Positions 1-11,696 are shown, counted from the first letter of the stretch. The stretch is 39,035 nt of DNA from a bacterium (GCA_024692805.1 JAILMD010000063.1:1-39035); one strand, 5' to 3'. The notes: generated by a model from the letters alone, not told the origin. Program-made: numbers and translations.

Positions 1-52
1 ATGAAAAAGTCGTAATATTATTCTACATTTTAAAACCACCATAATAGAATTA

Positions 53-68
53 GACATTTGCAAATGTC
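53..68. promoter_or_regulatory. 16-bp perfect palindrome upstream of XRE regulator
   Basis: GACATTTGCAAATGTC is a perfect dyad located about 55 bp upstream of the -35 box of the XRE gene. Short perfect palindromes beside HTH_3 regulators are often operators, so autoregulation is a reasonable inference. A second small hairpin (CTCTC at 83-87, GAGAG at 93-97) lies between it and the promoter. Confidence 0.4.
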
Positions 69-123
69 CTATAAAAAATTTACTCTCGCCCAGAGAGAAT
101 TTGCTTAAATTGCTTAATATTTA

Positions 124-152
124 TTGCTCTTTTATTGGGAATTTGATATAAT
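124..152 (+). promoter_or_regulatory. Promoter of XRE regulator gene (leaderless start)
   Basis: TTGCTC (124-129), a 17-bp spacer and a perfect TATAAT (147-152). Only six bases separate the -10 box from the ATG at 159, so transcription should begin at or next to the start codon. No Shine-Dalgarno is present. Confidence 0.65.
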
Positions 153-158
153 AGAAGT

Positions 159-752
159 ATGGAAAATTTAAATATTATTATAGGAAACAATATTAAAACT
201 TTAAGAAAGGCAAATAAACTAACTCAATTTGAGTTAAGTGAAAAACTAAATTATTCTAATAAGGCTATTTCAAGATGGGAGTCAGGCGAGGTTATACCTG
301 ACGTTGAAACGCTTAATAAAATCTGCGATATTTTCAATATTCCCCTAACTCAAATTTTTGATGAGAATTTAACTTCAACTAAGGCAACAAAAAGATATAG
401 GGCGCAACTTGGAAATAAGTTAGCAATAACCCTTCTTTCAATGCTATTAGTTTGGTTTATTGCAACAATATCATTTGTTTATATTGGTTTAATAACAACT
501 AATTATTATTGGCAATTTTTTGTTGCCGCTGTCCCTGTTACCTGCATTGTTGGAATTGTCTTTAATAGTATTTGGGGAAAGCGAATGTTTAACATTGTTT
601 TTATAACAGTTTTCATTTGGTCAATGCTCGCATTTTTATATATTCTTTTCTTACAATATAACATTTGGCCAATATTCTTTATAGGAATTCCTCTTCAAAT
701 TGGTGTCATTTTAAGCGCCAACATTAGAAAAGTTCCTAAAAATGAAGATTAA
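159..752 (+). CDS. XRE-family HTH regulator with C-terminal membrane domain
   Basis: The 197-residue protein has an N-terminal HTH_3 (Cro/C1/XRE) domain over about residues 5-62, with the typical run of LRKANKLTQ, the recognition-helix region NKAISRWESG and VIPDVETL. About four hydrophobic membrane segments fill residues 85-190. Membrane-anchored XRE proteins of this kind are common in Firmicutes, and their signals are mostly unknown. The ATG fits the domain start, and no earlier start is plausible. There is no ribosome binding site, and the promoter -10 ends six bases upstream, so the mRNA appears leaderless. The stop lies 11 bases before the thioesterase gene, so the two are probably co-transcribed. 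A palindrome at 53-68 may be its operator. The domain call is firm; the target genes are inferred. Confidence 0.85.
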   Translation: MENLNIIIGNNIKTLRKANKLTQFELSEKLNYSNKAISRWESGEVIPDVETLNKICDIFNIPLTQIFDENLTSTKATKRYRAQLGNKLAITLLSMLLVWFIATISFVYIGLITTNYYWQFFVAAVPVTCIVGIVFNSIWGKRMFNIVFITVFIWSMLAFLYILFLQYNIWPIFFIGIPLQIGVILSANIRKVPKNED

Positions 753-763
753 AAGGAGTTTTT

Positions 764-1474
764 ATGTTTAAGTTAAAAAAATTAGTTTTAGCAAGTGAAT
801 GTGACTCACAAACTAACTTATCATATATTGGCACACTTCAAATAATTGAAGATTCTTTAACTTCTTTTATGGGAAGTATGAAGTTAGACGGAATAACTTT
901 AAGCAAAACCTATGGCGCAACTTGGGTTTTTACTAAAAACAAAATTGATTTTAGAAAACCTGTTAAATGGGGAGATAAAATAACAGTAAAATGTTTCTTC
1001 TCCCTTATTTCACTTGCAACAGTTAACGTTACAACAGTTATCTTTAACAATAAAAAAGAAATTGTTTGTGTGTCAACAGTTCAAATGTGCGCATTAAATT
1101 TAAAAGAGAATAAAGTTTTTAAATTATCTCAAATTAAAAACTTAACAAATAAAAAGGTTGTTCCGGGTTATGAACTAACGCTAGATAAATTTGATAACGC
1201 AAGTTATAAGCAAATTGACAACATAATTGTTAAATTTTCTAGCATTGATAACTTATATCACACTAACAACATTGAATATGTTAGATTTATTTTAAACACT
1301 TATTCAGTTAAAGAATTAAGCACTAAACCAATTAAAACGCTTCAAATTGATTACATAAATCAAACTTATGAAGGCAACAAACTTGATATTTTAAAGGCAA
1401 AAAATAAAGATTTTGACCAGTTTGAGATTAAAAATGACAACCAAACTGCAGTTTTATGTAAAATTACATACTAA
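764..1474 (+). CDS. Acyl-ACP thioesterase (double hotdog)
   Basis: The 236-residue protein matches the bacterial acyl-ACP thioesterase family (FatA/FatB-like), which releases free fatty acids from acyl carrier protein. Two hotdog halves are visible. The first, about residues 5-125, contains the TWVFTKNKIDF stretch. The second starts near residue 160 with SSIDNLYHTNNIEYVRF, which carries the family's D-x3-H-x-NN-x2-Y pattern with its catalytic-type Asp, His and Asn. The start has a good Shine-Dalgarno (AAGGAG). It follows the XRE regulator by 11 bases. The window also holds three DegV (FakB-like) fatty-acid-binding proteins, so exogenous or released fatty-acid handling is a plausible theme. 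The exact chain-length preference cannot be read. Confidence 0.82.
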   Translation: MFKLKKLVLASECDSQTNLSYIGTLQIIEDSLTSFMGSMKLDGITLSKTYGATWVFTKNKIDFRKPVKWGDKITVKCFFSLISLATVNVTTVIFNNKKEIVCVSTVQMCALNLKENKVFKLSQIKNLTNKKVVPGYELTLDKFDNASYKQIDNIIVKFSSIDNLYHTNNIEYVRFILNTYSVKELSTKPIKTLQIDYINQTYEGNKLDILKAKNKDFDQFEIKNDNQTAVLCKITY

Positions 1475-1528
1475 ATATTAGTTACAACAATCAAAAAATG
1501 CAAAAATGTTAATAATAAAGGAATTATC

Positions 1529-4132
1529 ATGTTAAAACTTGAAAAAATTAGTAAAATTTATCAACTTGGCGACCTAACAACCAATGCTTTAAACGAAGTT
1601 AGCATTGAGTTTAGAAAAAATGAATTTGTTTCAGTTTTAGGGCCAAGCGGTTGTGGTAAAACAACTCTTTTAAACATTATTGGTGGGCTTGATAAATACA
1701 CTTCAGGCAATCTTATTATTGATGGCAAACCAACCAAAGAGTTTAAAGATAAAGATTGGGACGCTTATAGAAACCATAGAATTGGTTTTGTTTTTCAAAG
1801 TTATAACCTTATTCCTCACCAAACCGTTTTAGCAAACGTTGAATTAGCCTTAACTCTTTCTGGTGTTTCTAGAAAAGAAAGAAAACAAAGAGCTATTGAA
1901 GCTTTAAAGCGTGTTGGCCTTGAAGATAAAATAAAAAACAAGCCAAACCAACTTTCAGGCGGTCAGATGCAAAGAGTTGCAATAGCAAGGGCGCTAATAA
2001 ATAACCCTGAAATAATCTTAGCAGACGAGCCAACCGGTGCGCTTGACAGCGAATCAAGCCTTCAAGTTATGCAAATTTTAAAGGAAATTGCTAAAGATAA
2101 ACTTATTGTTATGGTAACCCATAACCCAGAACTAGCAGAAACCTATTCAACGAGAATTGTTAAACTTTTTGATGGTAAATTAATTTCAGACTCTAACCCA
2201 TTTACCGAAACAGACGAACGAAAAGAGCAAAAAGAAAAGGAAAACATTTTTCAAAAAACTGAAAAAGAAAGGAAAAAAGAAGAAAAAAAGAAGCGAATGA
2301 GCTTCTTTACCGCCCTAGCTTTAAGTTTTAAAAACCTTTTAACCAAAAAAACGCGAACAATTTTAACGGCTTTTGCAGGCTCAATAGGTATTATTGGAAT
2401 TGCCTTAATCTTAGCAATTTCTAATGGTTTTAACGCTTATGTTACAAAAATTCAAAAAGACACCCTTTCTTCTTACCCTGTAACCGTTAACAACAGTAGT
2501 TATGAAATTATCAGCTTAATGCAAATTTTTATGAATGATGATAAAAATAAGAAAAACAACGAGCTTGATAAGGTTTATACTAACAGCGAATTAACTGATA
2601 TGTTAAGCAAATTTAACGTTTCTTCTTCAAAAAATGACACCGCTTCATTTAAAACATATATTGAAGGCGATGGCAAAGATGAAATTGAATCATTAACGAG
2701 TGCAATTCAATATTCTTATTCAAATGCTAAAATTAATGGTTACTTTAACAGCATTTTAAATGGTGGCGTTATTCAAGCAAACCCAACATCTGTTTTTGCC
2801 GACGTTATTGCAGCATATCCTCTAAGCCACCCTCTTGACCCACATTCAGATCAAGCATTACGCTATACCTTGCTTTCTTATATGTTTGGAAGCGAAAGCA
2901 GTTATTATTCAAACGACCTTTGGAGTGAAATTTTAGATAACCAAGCCTTAATTGAATCACAATATGAACTTATTGGCGAAAACAGCAAGTGGGCAACTGA
3001 ATATAACGAACTTATGATTATTGTTGACCAAAACAATGAAATAAGCGATTATACGCTTTTTGGCTTAGGGCTTCTTAACCAAGACGAACTTGAAGTTTTG
3101 CTTAATAAATATATTAACGGTCAAGACTATTCTTCTCACACTGAAACCTTCAATTATGATCAACTTATTGGCTTAACTTATAAACTTATTTTAGAAAGTG
3201 ATTATTACGAACTTCAAAGTGATGACACTTACCTTGATATAAGAACGCTAAGAACAACTGATCCTGACCTTTATAAAACAAAAATAACTAATCTTTATAA
3301 CAGCGATAAAGCAATAACGGTAACAATTAGCGGAATAATGCGAGAAAAACCAACAAGCCGTGTTCATATGGCTAAATCAACAGTTTGCTATAACAAAAAA
3401 CTAACTGACTATGTTATAACTCAAAACAACGCTAGCCCGATTATTGCTAGCCAATTAGCGTCAACAACTATTGATGTTTTAACCAACCAGACACTTGCTA
3501 GCGAAGGAAAAACGCAAAACGATATTTTAACTGCGCTAGGTTATGTTGACAAATCAGTTCCAACTTCAATTTCACTTTACCCAACCAACTTCGAAGCAAA
3601 AGCAAAAATTGAAGATTTTATTGAAACTTATAATAAACAATGTGTCGCTGATGGCGAGGAAAGCAAAATTATTACCTATTCTGACACCGTTGGAACGCTT
3701 ATGAGTTCAGTAACAACAATTATTTCAGCAATAACCTATGTTTTAATTGCCTTTGTTAGCGTTTCACTTATTGTTAGTTCAATAATGATAGGAATAATAA
3801 CTTATATTTCAGTTATTGAAAGAACGCGTGAGATTGGCGTTTTGAGAAGTATTGGTGCTTCAAAACGTGACGTTAAACGCGTGTTTACCGCTGAAACATT
3901 TATTGTTGGTTTAACTAGCGGACTTATGGGAATTGCCATAACAATACTTTTAATTATTCCTATCAATATAATCTTAACAAGCGTAACCGGAATAAGCGGA
4001 ATTGCTAACTTGCCTGTTTTTGGTGCTTTAATTCTAATTGCAATAAGCGTTGTTTTAACCTTGATTGCCGGTTTAATTCCTGCTAATATTGCAGCAAAAA
4101 AGGATCCTGTTTTAGCTCTTAGAAGCGAATAA
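1529..4132 (+). CDS. MacB-like ABC transporter, ATPase fused to FtsX-type permease
   Basis: This 867-residue fusion has an N-terminal ABC ATPase of the LolD/MacB class (about residues 1-230). Walker A is GPSGCGKTT, the signature is LSGGQ and Walker B is ILADEP. A charged Lys/Glu linker (230-262) leads to one membrane segment (about 270-300), an extracytoplasmic domain of roughly 430 residues, and three C-terminal membrane segments with the FtsX-like pattern around RTREIGVLRSIGAS. MacB-type systems are mechanotransmission exporters of peptides, antibiotics or lipoproteins and not classical channel transporters. The ribosome binding site is AAAGGA. A clear terminator follows at 4161-4200. The substrate is unknown, and no adjacent adaptor (MacA) gene is seen, as usual for Gram-positive versions. 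Confidence 0.88.
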   Translation: MLKLEKISKIYQLGDLTTNALNEVSIEFRKNEFVSVLGPSGCGKTTLLNIIGGLDKYTSGNLIIDGKPTKEFKDKDWDAYRNHRIGFVFQSYNLIPHQTVLANVELALTLSGVSRKERKQRAIEALKRVGLEDKIKNKPNQLSGGQMQRVAIARALINNPEIILADEPTGALDSESSLQVMQILKEIAKDKLIVMVTHNPELAETYSTRIVKLFDGKLISDSNPFTETDERKEQKEKENIFQKTEKERKKEEKKKRMSFFTALALSFKNLLTKKTRTILTAFAGSIGIIGIALILAISNGFNAYVTKIQKDTLSSYPVTVNNSSYEIISLMQIFMNDDKNKKNNELDKVYTNSELTDMLSKFNVSSSKNDTASFKTYIEGDGKDEIESLTSAIQYSYSNAKINGYFNSILNGGVIQANPTSVFADVIAAYPLSHPLDPHSDQALRYTLLSYMFGSESSYYSNDLWSEILDNQALIESQYELIGENSKWATEYNELMIIVDQNNEISDYTLFGLGLLNQDELEVLLNKYINGQDYSSHTETFNYDQLIGLTYKLILESDYYELQSDDTYLDIRTLRTTDPDLYKTKITNLYNSDKAITVTISGIMREKPTSRVHMAKSTVCYNKKLTDYVITQNNASPIIASQLASTTIDVLTNQTLASEGKTQNDILTALGYVDKSVPTSISLYPTNFEAKAKIEDFIETYNKQCVADGEESKIITYSDTVGTLMSSVTTIISAITYVLIAFVSVSLIVSSIMIGIITYISVIERTREIGVLRSIGASKRDVKRVFTAETFIVGLTSGLMGIAITILLIIPINIILTSVTGISGIANLPVFGALILIAISVVLTLIAGLIPANIAAKKDPVLALRSE

Positions 4133-4160
4133 TTAACAAAAACAACCATAAAATCTATAA

Positions 4161-4200
4161 AAATTGATAAACTTAGTTTAAAATTGTTTATCAATTTTTT
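4161..4200 (+). terminator. Intrinsic terminator after ABC transporter gene
   Basis: A perfect 12-bp stem (4161-4172 with 4186-4197), 13-base loop and T-run to 4200, located 28 bases after the ABC stop codon. Confidence 0.8.
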
Positions 4201-4212
4201 ATTTTATGTTAA

Positions 4213-4218
4213 TATAAT
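4213..4218 (+). promoter_or_regulatory. -10 element of lepB, near-leaderless transcript
   Basis: A perfect TATAAT, 11 bases before the lepB ATG, directly behind the upstream terminator. No good -35 is visible at 16-18 bp spacing. The predicted leader is only about 4-5 bases and has no Shine-Dalgarno. Confidence 0.5.
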
Positions 4219-4229
4219 TAAGTAATATT

Positions 4230-4976
4230 ATGAATAATGAAGATGATTTAAAGGATTTAACAACTAAAAATAATAGGCAAAATAAAGTTTATATTCCAAG
4301 AGATAATCCCCTTGTTACAATATTAGCCATTTTTGCTTTTTGTTTTATTTGTTTTACTTTAACCTTTCAAATCATTTTAAAACCAATCGCTGTTAACGGA
4401 TATAGTATGCTCCCTTCAATTAACGCGAGCGCTATTGGGGCTTACGGAACGGAACAAACTGATATTGTTTATTACCGCCAACCAAACAAAGATAATATTA
4501 CGTTTGGATCAGTTGTTATAATAAACTCTAATTACACAACAACTGACCATAAAATCATAAAAAGAGTTATTGGCCAACCTGGTGACACCCTTACTTTTAA
4601 AATTGAAAATCTTTTGCCTCACTATAAAGATGGCCACACCGCTTATTATTATGAGGTTTATCTTAACGGAATAAAACTAAACGAACTAAGCGGAGAATTG
4701 CCTTACGTTATTTATGAAAAAATGGAATATGCCTTTGAATCAACTGACGTTGAAGTTTATGAATATTTCAACAATTTTTCAACAAATATGGCAATAAATC
4801 ACGAGTTTAGCGTAACGCTAGAAGAAAACCAATATTTCGTTATGGGAGATAACAGGAATAACTCAACAGATAGCAGATTCTTTGGACCGGTTAATTTTAA
4901 AGACATCATCGGCGAAGCTGTTATATTTGTTCCCTATGGGGAAACACTTGCAAGCGTTTTAATCTCTAAGATATAA
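4230..4976 (+). CDS. lepB: Signal peptidase I (bacterial Ser/Lys type)
   Basis: The 248-residue protein is a type I signal peptidase that removes Sec/Tat signal peptides at the outer face of the membrane. It has a cytoplasmic N-terminus, one membrane anchor (about residues 28-50), then box B NGYSMLPSI with the nucleophile Ser59. Box D is IIKRVIGQPGD with the general base Lys111, and box E is MGDNRNNSTDSR. This is the Ser-Lys bacterial form, unlike the two Ser-His enzymes at 26071 and 28893. An extra hydrophilic stretch of about 60 residues separates boxes D and E. The gene is the first of a run with degV (15-base gap). The start lacks a ribosome binding site and sits 11 bases behind TATAAT, so translation probably begins on a very short leader. 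Confidence 0.93.
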   Translation: MNNEDDLKDLTTKNNRQNKVYIPRDNPLVTILAIFAFCFICFTLTFQIILKPIAVNGYSMLPSINASAIGAYGTEQTDIVYYRQPNKDNITFGSVVIINSNYTTTDHKIIKRVIGQPGDTLTFKIENLLPHYKDGHTAYYYEVYLNGIKLNELSGELPYVIYEKMEYAFESTDVEVYEYFNNFSTNMAINHEFSVTLEENQYFVMGDNRNNSTDSRFFGPVNFKDIIGEAVIFVPYGETLASVLISKI

Positions 4977-4991
4977 TCAAAGGAGAAAATT

Positions 4992-5870
4992 ATGAAGAAA
5001 GTTTTAGTAACAACAGATAGTTCTTGCGATTTAGGCAAAGAAATTTTAACTAAAAGAGGAATTAAACAAATTTGTCTTAATATCGTTTTAGGCAATGATG
5101 AATATGTTGACGGCGTAACGGTTACCGCCCCTGATATTTTTGAATATGTTAAAATCAATAAAAAGTTACCTAAAACCGCAGCATTAACTGAAGATCAGTT
5201 TACAAGATTTTTTAAAGATTGCCTAAAAGTTGCCGATGAAATTGTTCATATTGGGCTTTCAAGCGGGTTGTCTGTTCAATTTAACCAAAGCGTTCAAGCG
5301 GCATTAGCTTTTGAAGGAAAAGTTCACGTTATTGACGGAAAAAGCCTTTCTAGCGGAACAGGCCTACTTGTTTTAGCCGCCCAAGATTTAGTTGACGAAG
5401 GAAAAACCGCTGACCAAGTTGTTGAAGAAATTTCAAAACGTGTTCCTAATGTTCAAACAAGTTTTATCATTCAAGACACTGAATATTTATATCGCGGTGG
5501 GCGCTGTTCAGGAATTGCAATGATTGGCGCAAATTTATTTAAAATTAAGCCTCACATTTTAGTTATTGATGGCGTTATGAAGCCTCACGGAATGCCAAGG
5601 GGCAAAATGAATAAGGTTTTACTTGGTTACGTTGACGACACGCTTAGTGAGTTTAACCACCCTGACAAAAAGCGCGCCTTTTTAGTTCACTCTTTCTTAG
5701 AGCCTGAAATTGTTAATGAAGTTTATGAATATGTTAAATCAAAAAATATTTTTGATGAATTAACCGTTTCAACAACCGGCTCAACAATAGCAAGCCATTG
5801 CGGAAAAGGAACGCTTGGATTTATGTATATTAATGATGGAAACGAGGTTTATGATCCAAAAAATGCATAA
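4992..5870 (+). CDS. DegV family fatty-acid-binding protein (FakB-like), copy 1
   Basis: The 292-residue DegV protein belongs to a family that binds a fatty acid between two domains; in several Firmicutes it presents the acyl chain to the kinase FakA. Seen here are TTDSSCDL at the N-terminus, KTAALTEDQF (the TSxP-like loop), GLSSGLS, the basic motif RGGRCSG, and near the end ASHCGKGTLGF. The last two motifs are shared with copy 3 at 32198 and less so with copy 2 at 30475, so copies 1 and 3 are closer paralogues. A strong AAAGGAG precedes the ATG. It sits between lepB and a lipoprotein gene that starts inside its 3' end. No fakA is visible in the window. Confidence 0.88.
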   Translation: MKKVLVTTDSSCDLGKEILTKRGIKQICLNIVLGNDEYVDGVTVTAPDIFEYVKINKKLPKTAALTEDQFTRFFKDCLKVADEIVHIGLSSGLSVQFNQSVQAALAFEGKVHVIDGKSLSSGTGLLVLAAQDLVDEGKTADQVVEEISKRVPNVQTSFIIQDTEYLYRGGRCSGIAMIGANLFKIKPHILVIDGVMKPHGMPRGKMNKVLLGYVDDTLSEFNHPDKKRAFLVHSFLEPEIVNEVYEYVKSKNIFDELTVSTTGSTIASHCGKGTLGFMYINDGNEVYDPKNA

Positions 5871-6432
5871 TAATAAGTTTAAAAGCCTGATTTGTTTATT
5901 ATTACTAGTTTTTTGCAGTTTCTTAAGCGTTGGTTGCTGGGAACAAAACAGCGATCTTGATATGAATTATTACACTCTAACTAGTTCAACCTATACCCTA
6001 TTTAATAGTTATGATGAGGTTAGAACGTCATCTTCTGACTTTATTGGGGCAACGCCAATTTCTAGGCAATATGACAAAATTGATATTAACCTTTCAAGCG
6101 AATGGCTTTATAACTTTGAAATTAACACGCTATCTTTTGACGTTTTAACAAATGAAACTGCAGAACTTCAATTTTCAATATGCGTTACAAACCTAAAGGA
6201 CGGCTCGATTGTTGGCGCAAAACAAGTTAAACAAAAAACTTACACAATTTATACAACCTATCAAGCCAACCAAACTAAATCTGAAGAAATTTTAATTAAG
6301 GATATATTTGAGCTTTCAACGGCTGAAACGATTATTTCAATAGAGTTAGTTAATACTGAGGTTTATGCCAGCTCAACCCTTAATTTCGCCATTTTTAACG
6401 TTAAATTAAACGGAAAATTAAGTTATAATTAA
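5851..6432 (+). CDS. Small predicted lipoprotein of unknown function
   Basis: I do not recognise a named family. With the ATG at 5851 the protein is 193 residues and overlaps the end of the degV gene by 20 bases; GAGG lies just upstream, and an alternative ATG at 5863 would also work. The N-terminus has basic residues, a hydrophobic core (about 14-28) and a lipobox-like LSVGC, so it is probably lipid-anchored outside the cell. Ser at -3 is slightly atypical for a lipobox. The mature part is rich in Thr, Ser and hydrophobic beta-type strands, suggesting a beta-sandwich. The overlap with degV implies translational coupling. A terminator follows at 6446-6477. Confidence 0.7.
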   Translation: MIQKMHNNKFKSLICLLLLVFCSFLSVGCWEQNSDLDMNYYTLTSSTYTLFNSYDEVRTSSSDFIGATPISRQYDKIDINLSSEWLYNFEINTLSFDVLTNETAELQFSICVTNLKDGSIVGAKQVKQKTYTIYTTYQANQTKSEEILIKDIFELSTAETIISIELVNTEVYASSTLNFAIFNVKLNGKLSYN

Positions 6433-6445
6433 GAATAAATAAATT

Positions 6446-6477
6446 AACCCTTGCATAACCTTTTGCAAGGGTTTTTT
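6446..6477 (+). terminator. Terminator whose 3' arm carries the next gene's ribosome binding site
   Basis: A 10-bp stem (6446-6455 with 6464-6473), 8-base loop and T-run ending at 6477. The ATG of the HD gene is the very next base. AAGGG in the 3' arm (6467-6471) lies six bases before that ATG and is the only candidate Shine-Dalgarno. Confidence 0.72.
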
Positions 6478-7110
6478 ATGTTTACTTATAAAGATGTTTT
6501 TAACGATAAAACAATTAAAGAAATTTTATCAAAAATAGATTATAATGACCGCCAAAGGATTTGCTCTCACGGCACGCGCCACGCATATTCTTGCATTAGA
6601 ATTGCGAAAACACTTTTTGATGAATTTAAAATAAATCCAATTTATTTGCAGGAAACACTTATTGCCTGCTCTCTTCACGATATTGGCAACCTTGGTGGTA
6701 AACATAACCACGCAAAAAGAAGTTTTAAATTTGCAAGAATTTTTCTAAAAGACAAATTATTAAAAGCGCCCAAGAAAAGAATTTTAACCGCGATTAAAAA
6801 TCATTCTAAAACACGCAAAAACGCTAGCATTATTGAAAAGGTTTTAGTTTGCTCTGATAAACTAGATATGTCAAAAACAAGACTAATGCCTAATGGTAAT
6901 AGTTTTAACGGAATGCGTCAATCAGCCTTTATTGAAGAAATTAAACCAATTAGAAAACTAGATTATTTTATTGTTGAAATTATTGTTACTAATCAGTTTA
7001 ATATTAATGAATGGAATAGTTATTATTTTACTAAGAAAATAGTTAAAGCTGTTAATAATTTAGCAAAAACTTTGGGATTAAAACCGAAAATAGAATATAA
7101 AAAAGCATGA
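6478..7110 (+). CDS. HD-domain phosphohydrolase
   Basis: The 210-residue protein has the HD/PDEase metal-binding pattern: His in CSHGTRHAYS, the paired His-Asp in CSLHDIGN, a further His in IKNHSKT and an Asp in VCSDKLD. Such proteins usually hydrolyse nucleotides or other phosphate esters. The substrate cannot be read, and no fused signalling domain is present. I chose ATG 6478 over the upstream TTG at 6451 because the TTG would place the terminator hairpin inside the coding region and the extra residues are not conserved-looking. The start abuts the U-run of that terminator, which is unusual. The TGA stop lies inside its own terminator stem (7101-7126). Confidence 0.82.
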   Translation: MFTYKDVFNDKTIKEILSKIDYNDRQRICSHGTRHAYSCIRIAKTLFDEFKINPIYLQETLIACSLHDIGNLGGKHNHAKRSFKFARIFLKDKLLKAPKKRILTAIKNHSKTRKNASIIEKVLVCSDKLDMSKTRLMPNGNSFNGMRQSAFIEEIKPIRKLDYFIVEIIVTNQFNINEWNSYYFTKKIVKAVNNLAKTLGLKPKIEYKKA

Positions 7111-7126
7111 TTTCTCATGCTTTTTT
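7101..7126 (+). terminator. Terminator of HD gene
   Basis: AAAAGCATGA, loop TTTC, then TCATGC and six T (7121-7126). The stop codon of the HD gene is in the 5' arm. The remaining bases to gyrA (7127-7215) are T-rich with nothing else recognisable. Confidence 0.8.
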
Positions 7127-7215
7127 GTTTGTTTTTTACTAATTTTGCGATTTTTATTCACTTTTTTGTTATAAAAACCACTTTTTTATTTATTTTCTGC
7201 AAAATACGCTAAATT

Positions 7216-9756
7216 TTAAACATTTTCCTCATCATTTGGCGCATTAACGTCGACATTGTCACCAATAACAAGTGTTTCGCCACCATCTTCGGTTAAGTCT
7301 TCGGCAACTTTATCAGCAATAGCAACGCTAACAACTTTGGCTTCATCTTTAAGTTTCATAATTCTAACACCTTGAGTGTTTCTGCTTACTCTTGAAATTG
7401 AATTAGCAGGAACTCTTATGATAACGCCGTTATCGGCAATAATCATAACGTCATCATCTTCGCCAACAAGCTTAATATTAACTACGTTTCCTGTTTTTTC
7501 ATTTAACATTCCGGCTTTAACACCTTTTCCGTTTCTGCCTTGAAGACGATATTCTTCTTGGCTACAACGTTTACCAAATGCGTTTTCAGTTATTGTTAAA
7601 ACGTCTTTTCCTTCGCTTAAAACCAAAACATCAACTAAATAGTCACCTGGTTCCATGCTCATTGATTTAACGCCCATAGTGTCTCTTGAAGTTGCCCTAA
7701 TTGACTTCTCGCTAACCCTTATGGTTTTGCCGTAATGAGAAGCGACCATAATTTCTTGATTACCATTAGTAACTTTTGCGCCAACAAGCGTGTCGCCATC
7801 CATTAGGCTAATAGCAATTTTACCGCTCTTTCTTATGTTAGCATATTCGCTTAAAGCAGTTTTCTTAATTAAGCCTTTCTTTGTTGCAATAACTAAGAAT
7901 CCTTCGGTTCTTTCATTTAATGGAATAATTGTTTCAACGCTTTCGCCTTCACTAAGTTCAAGAAGGTTAACAATTGCCCTTCCCCTTGCGTTCTTTTGCG
8001 CTTCAGGAATTTCATAAGCCTTTGTGCAATAAACCTTACCAGTGTTAGTAAAGTAAAGAATATCGTCGTGAGTGTTAGAAATAAACATGCTCTCAACAAA
8101 GTCTTCTTCCTTTGGCTTATGACCGGTAACACCCATTCCACCCCTATGTTGCGTTTTATATTCGCTAACAGGAATACGTTTGATATAACCAAAGTGAGTT
8201 AAACTAATAACAACGTCTTCTTTCTCAATAAGGTCAGCAATATCAATATCACCAACGTCAACGCTAACTTCACTCTTTCTTTCATCACCGAATTTTTCTT
8301 TAATTTCAAGCAAGTCGTTTGAAATAATTTCAAGAATTTTTGCTTCGCTCGCAATAATTCCTTTATATTCAGCAATTAAGTCAATAAGACCTTTAAGTTC
8401 TTCGTTAAGTTTTTCAACTTCAAGGCTAGTTAATCTTTGAAGTTTCATATCAAGAATTGCGTTTGCTTGAAGCTCATCAAGAAGGTAAGCTTCCATGAGT
8501 TTCTTCATAGCATCTTGCCTGTCAGCGCTGGCCTTGATTGTTGCAATAACGTCATCAATATTAGCAAGAGCAACAACTAGCCCCTCTAAGATATGCGCTC
8601 TTTCTTCAGCACGCGCAAGGTCATATTTAGTTTTTCTTAAAACAACTTCTTTTTGATGGTCAATATAAACTGCTAAAAGTTGTTTAAGGTTAAGTGTTTT
8701 TGGTTGCCCGTCAACAAGCGCAAGGAAGTTAATTCCAAAGCCTGTTTGCAAAGCAGTGTGCTTATAAAGATAATTCAAAACAACTTGAGGTTGAGCGTCA
8801 TGTTTAATATCAATAACAATTCTCATACCCTTTCTGTCTGACTCATCTTTAATATCGCTAATTCCTTCAATTCTCTTGTTTTTAACAAGGTCAGCAATGC
8901 TCATAATAAGTTCGCTCTTGTTAACTTGGTAAGGAATTTCATGAATTAAAATTCTTGAGTGTTTGTCAGTTTCTTCAATTTCAGTTCTTGCCCTAACAAC
9001 AACGCCACCACGCCCAGTAAGATAAGCGTTTTTAAGAGCAGCCTTGCCCATAATAACGCCACCTGTTGGGTAATCAGGCGCAGGAATAATCTCCATAAGT
9101 TCGTCAATTGTTATATCAGGGTTTTTAATTTGAGCAACAATGGCATCAACAACTTCATTTAGGTTGTGAGGTGGAATATTTGTTGCCATACCAACGGCAA
9201 TACCATCACTTCCGTTAACTAAAAGGTTAGGAAATCTTGATGGTAAAACAACTGGTTGTTTTCTCGTTTCATCAAAGTTAGGAATAAAGTCAACAGTATC
9301 TTTATCAATATCCCTAAGCATTTCATCAGCAAGCTTACTAAGCCTTGCCTCAGTATAACGATAAGCAGCAGGAGGATCTCCATCAACTGACCCAAAGTTA
9401 CCGTGGCCATCAACAAGCGTATATCTTATTGAAAAGTCTTGAGCAAGCCTAACTAACGCCCCATAAACCGAGCTATCACCATGAGGGTGATACCTACCTA
9501 AAACGTCACCAACCGTTGTAGCACATTTTTTATATGGTTTGTCATGAGTATACCCACTTTCGTTCATTGCATAAAGAATTCTTCTTTGAACAGGCTTAAG
9601 GCCATCACGCGCATCAGGAATTGCCCTGCTTACGTTAACAGCCATAGCATAAGCGATAAACGACTTTTTCATTTCCATTTCAAGATCAGTTGGAATTATT
9701 TTAGTGTTATCAACTATTTGTTCATATTCAGCACTATAATCTCTCTTTTTAGCCAT
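7216..9756 (-). CDS. gyrA: DNA gyrase subunit A
   Basis: The 846-residue protein is the breakage-reunion subunit of gyrase, which introduces negative supercoils with GyrB. The N-terminal winged-helix/tower/coiled-coil region carries the active-site tyrosine in [10 protein letters not shown] and the quinolone-determining stretch around [12 protein letters not shown]. The C-terminal half is the beta-pinwheel DNA-wrapping domain, with a GyrA-box-like [10 protein letters not shown]. The C-terminal tail is acidic. The ribosome binding site TAGGAGG overlaps the stop codon of gyrB eight bases upstream, so gyrB-gyrA form an operon. Ser in GDSSVY is the common quinolone-sensitive residue. Confidence 0.98.
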   Translation of the reverse strand: MAKKRDYSAEYEQIVDNTKIIPTDLEMEMKKSFIAYAMAVNVSRAIPDARDGLKPVQRRILYAMNESGYTHDKPYKKCATTVGDVLGRYHPHGDSSVYGALVRLAQDFSIRYTLVDGHGNFGSVDGDPPAAYRYTEARLSKLADEMLRDIDKDTVDFIPNFDETRKQPVVLPSRFPNLLVNGSDGIAVGMATNIPPHNLNEVVDAIVAQIKNPDITIDELMEIIPAPDYPTGGVIMGKAALKNAYLTGRGGVVVRARTEIEETDKHSRILIHEIPYQVNKSELIMSIADLVKNKRIEGISDIKDESDRKGMRIVIDIKHDAQPQVVLNYLYKHTALQTGFGINFLALVDGQPKTLNLKQLLAVYIDHQKEVVLRKTKYDLARAEERAHILEGLVVALANIDDVIATIKASADRQDAMKKLMEAYLLDELQANAILDMKLQRLTSLEVEKLNEELKGLIDLIAEYKGIIASEAKILEIISNDLLEIKEKFGDERKSEVSVDVGDIDIADLIEKEDVVISLTHFGYIKRIPVSEYKTQHRGGMGVTGHKPKEEDFVESMFISNTHDDILYFTNTGKVYCTKAYEIPEAQKNARGRAIVNLLELSEGESVETIIPLNERTEGFLVIATKKGLIKKTALSEYANIRKSGKIAISLMDGDTLVGAKVTNGNQEIMVASHYGKTIRVSEKSIRATSRDTMGVKSMSMEPGDYLVDVLVLSEGKDVLTITENAFGKRCSQEEYRLQGRNGKGVKAGMLNEKTGNVVNIKLVGEDDDVMIIADNGVIIRVPANSISRVSRNTQGVRIMKLKDEAKVVSVAIADKVAEDLTEDGGETLVIGDNVDVNAPNDEENV

Positions 9757-9764
9757 AGTTCCTC

Positions 9765-11696
<1,932 letters not shown>

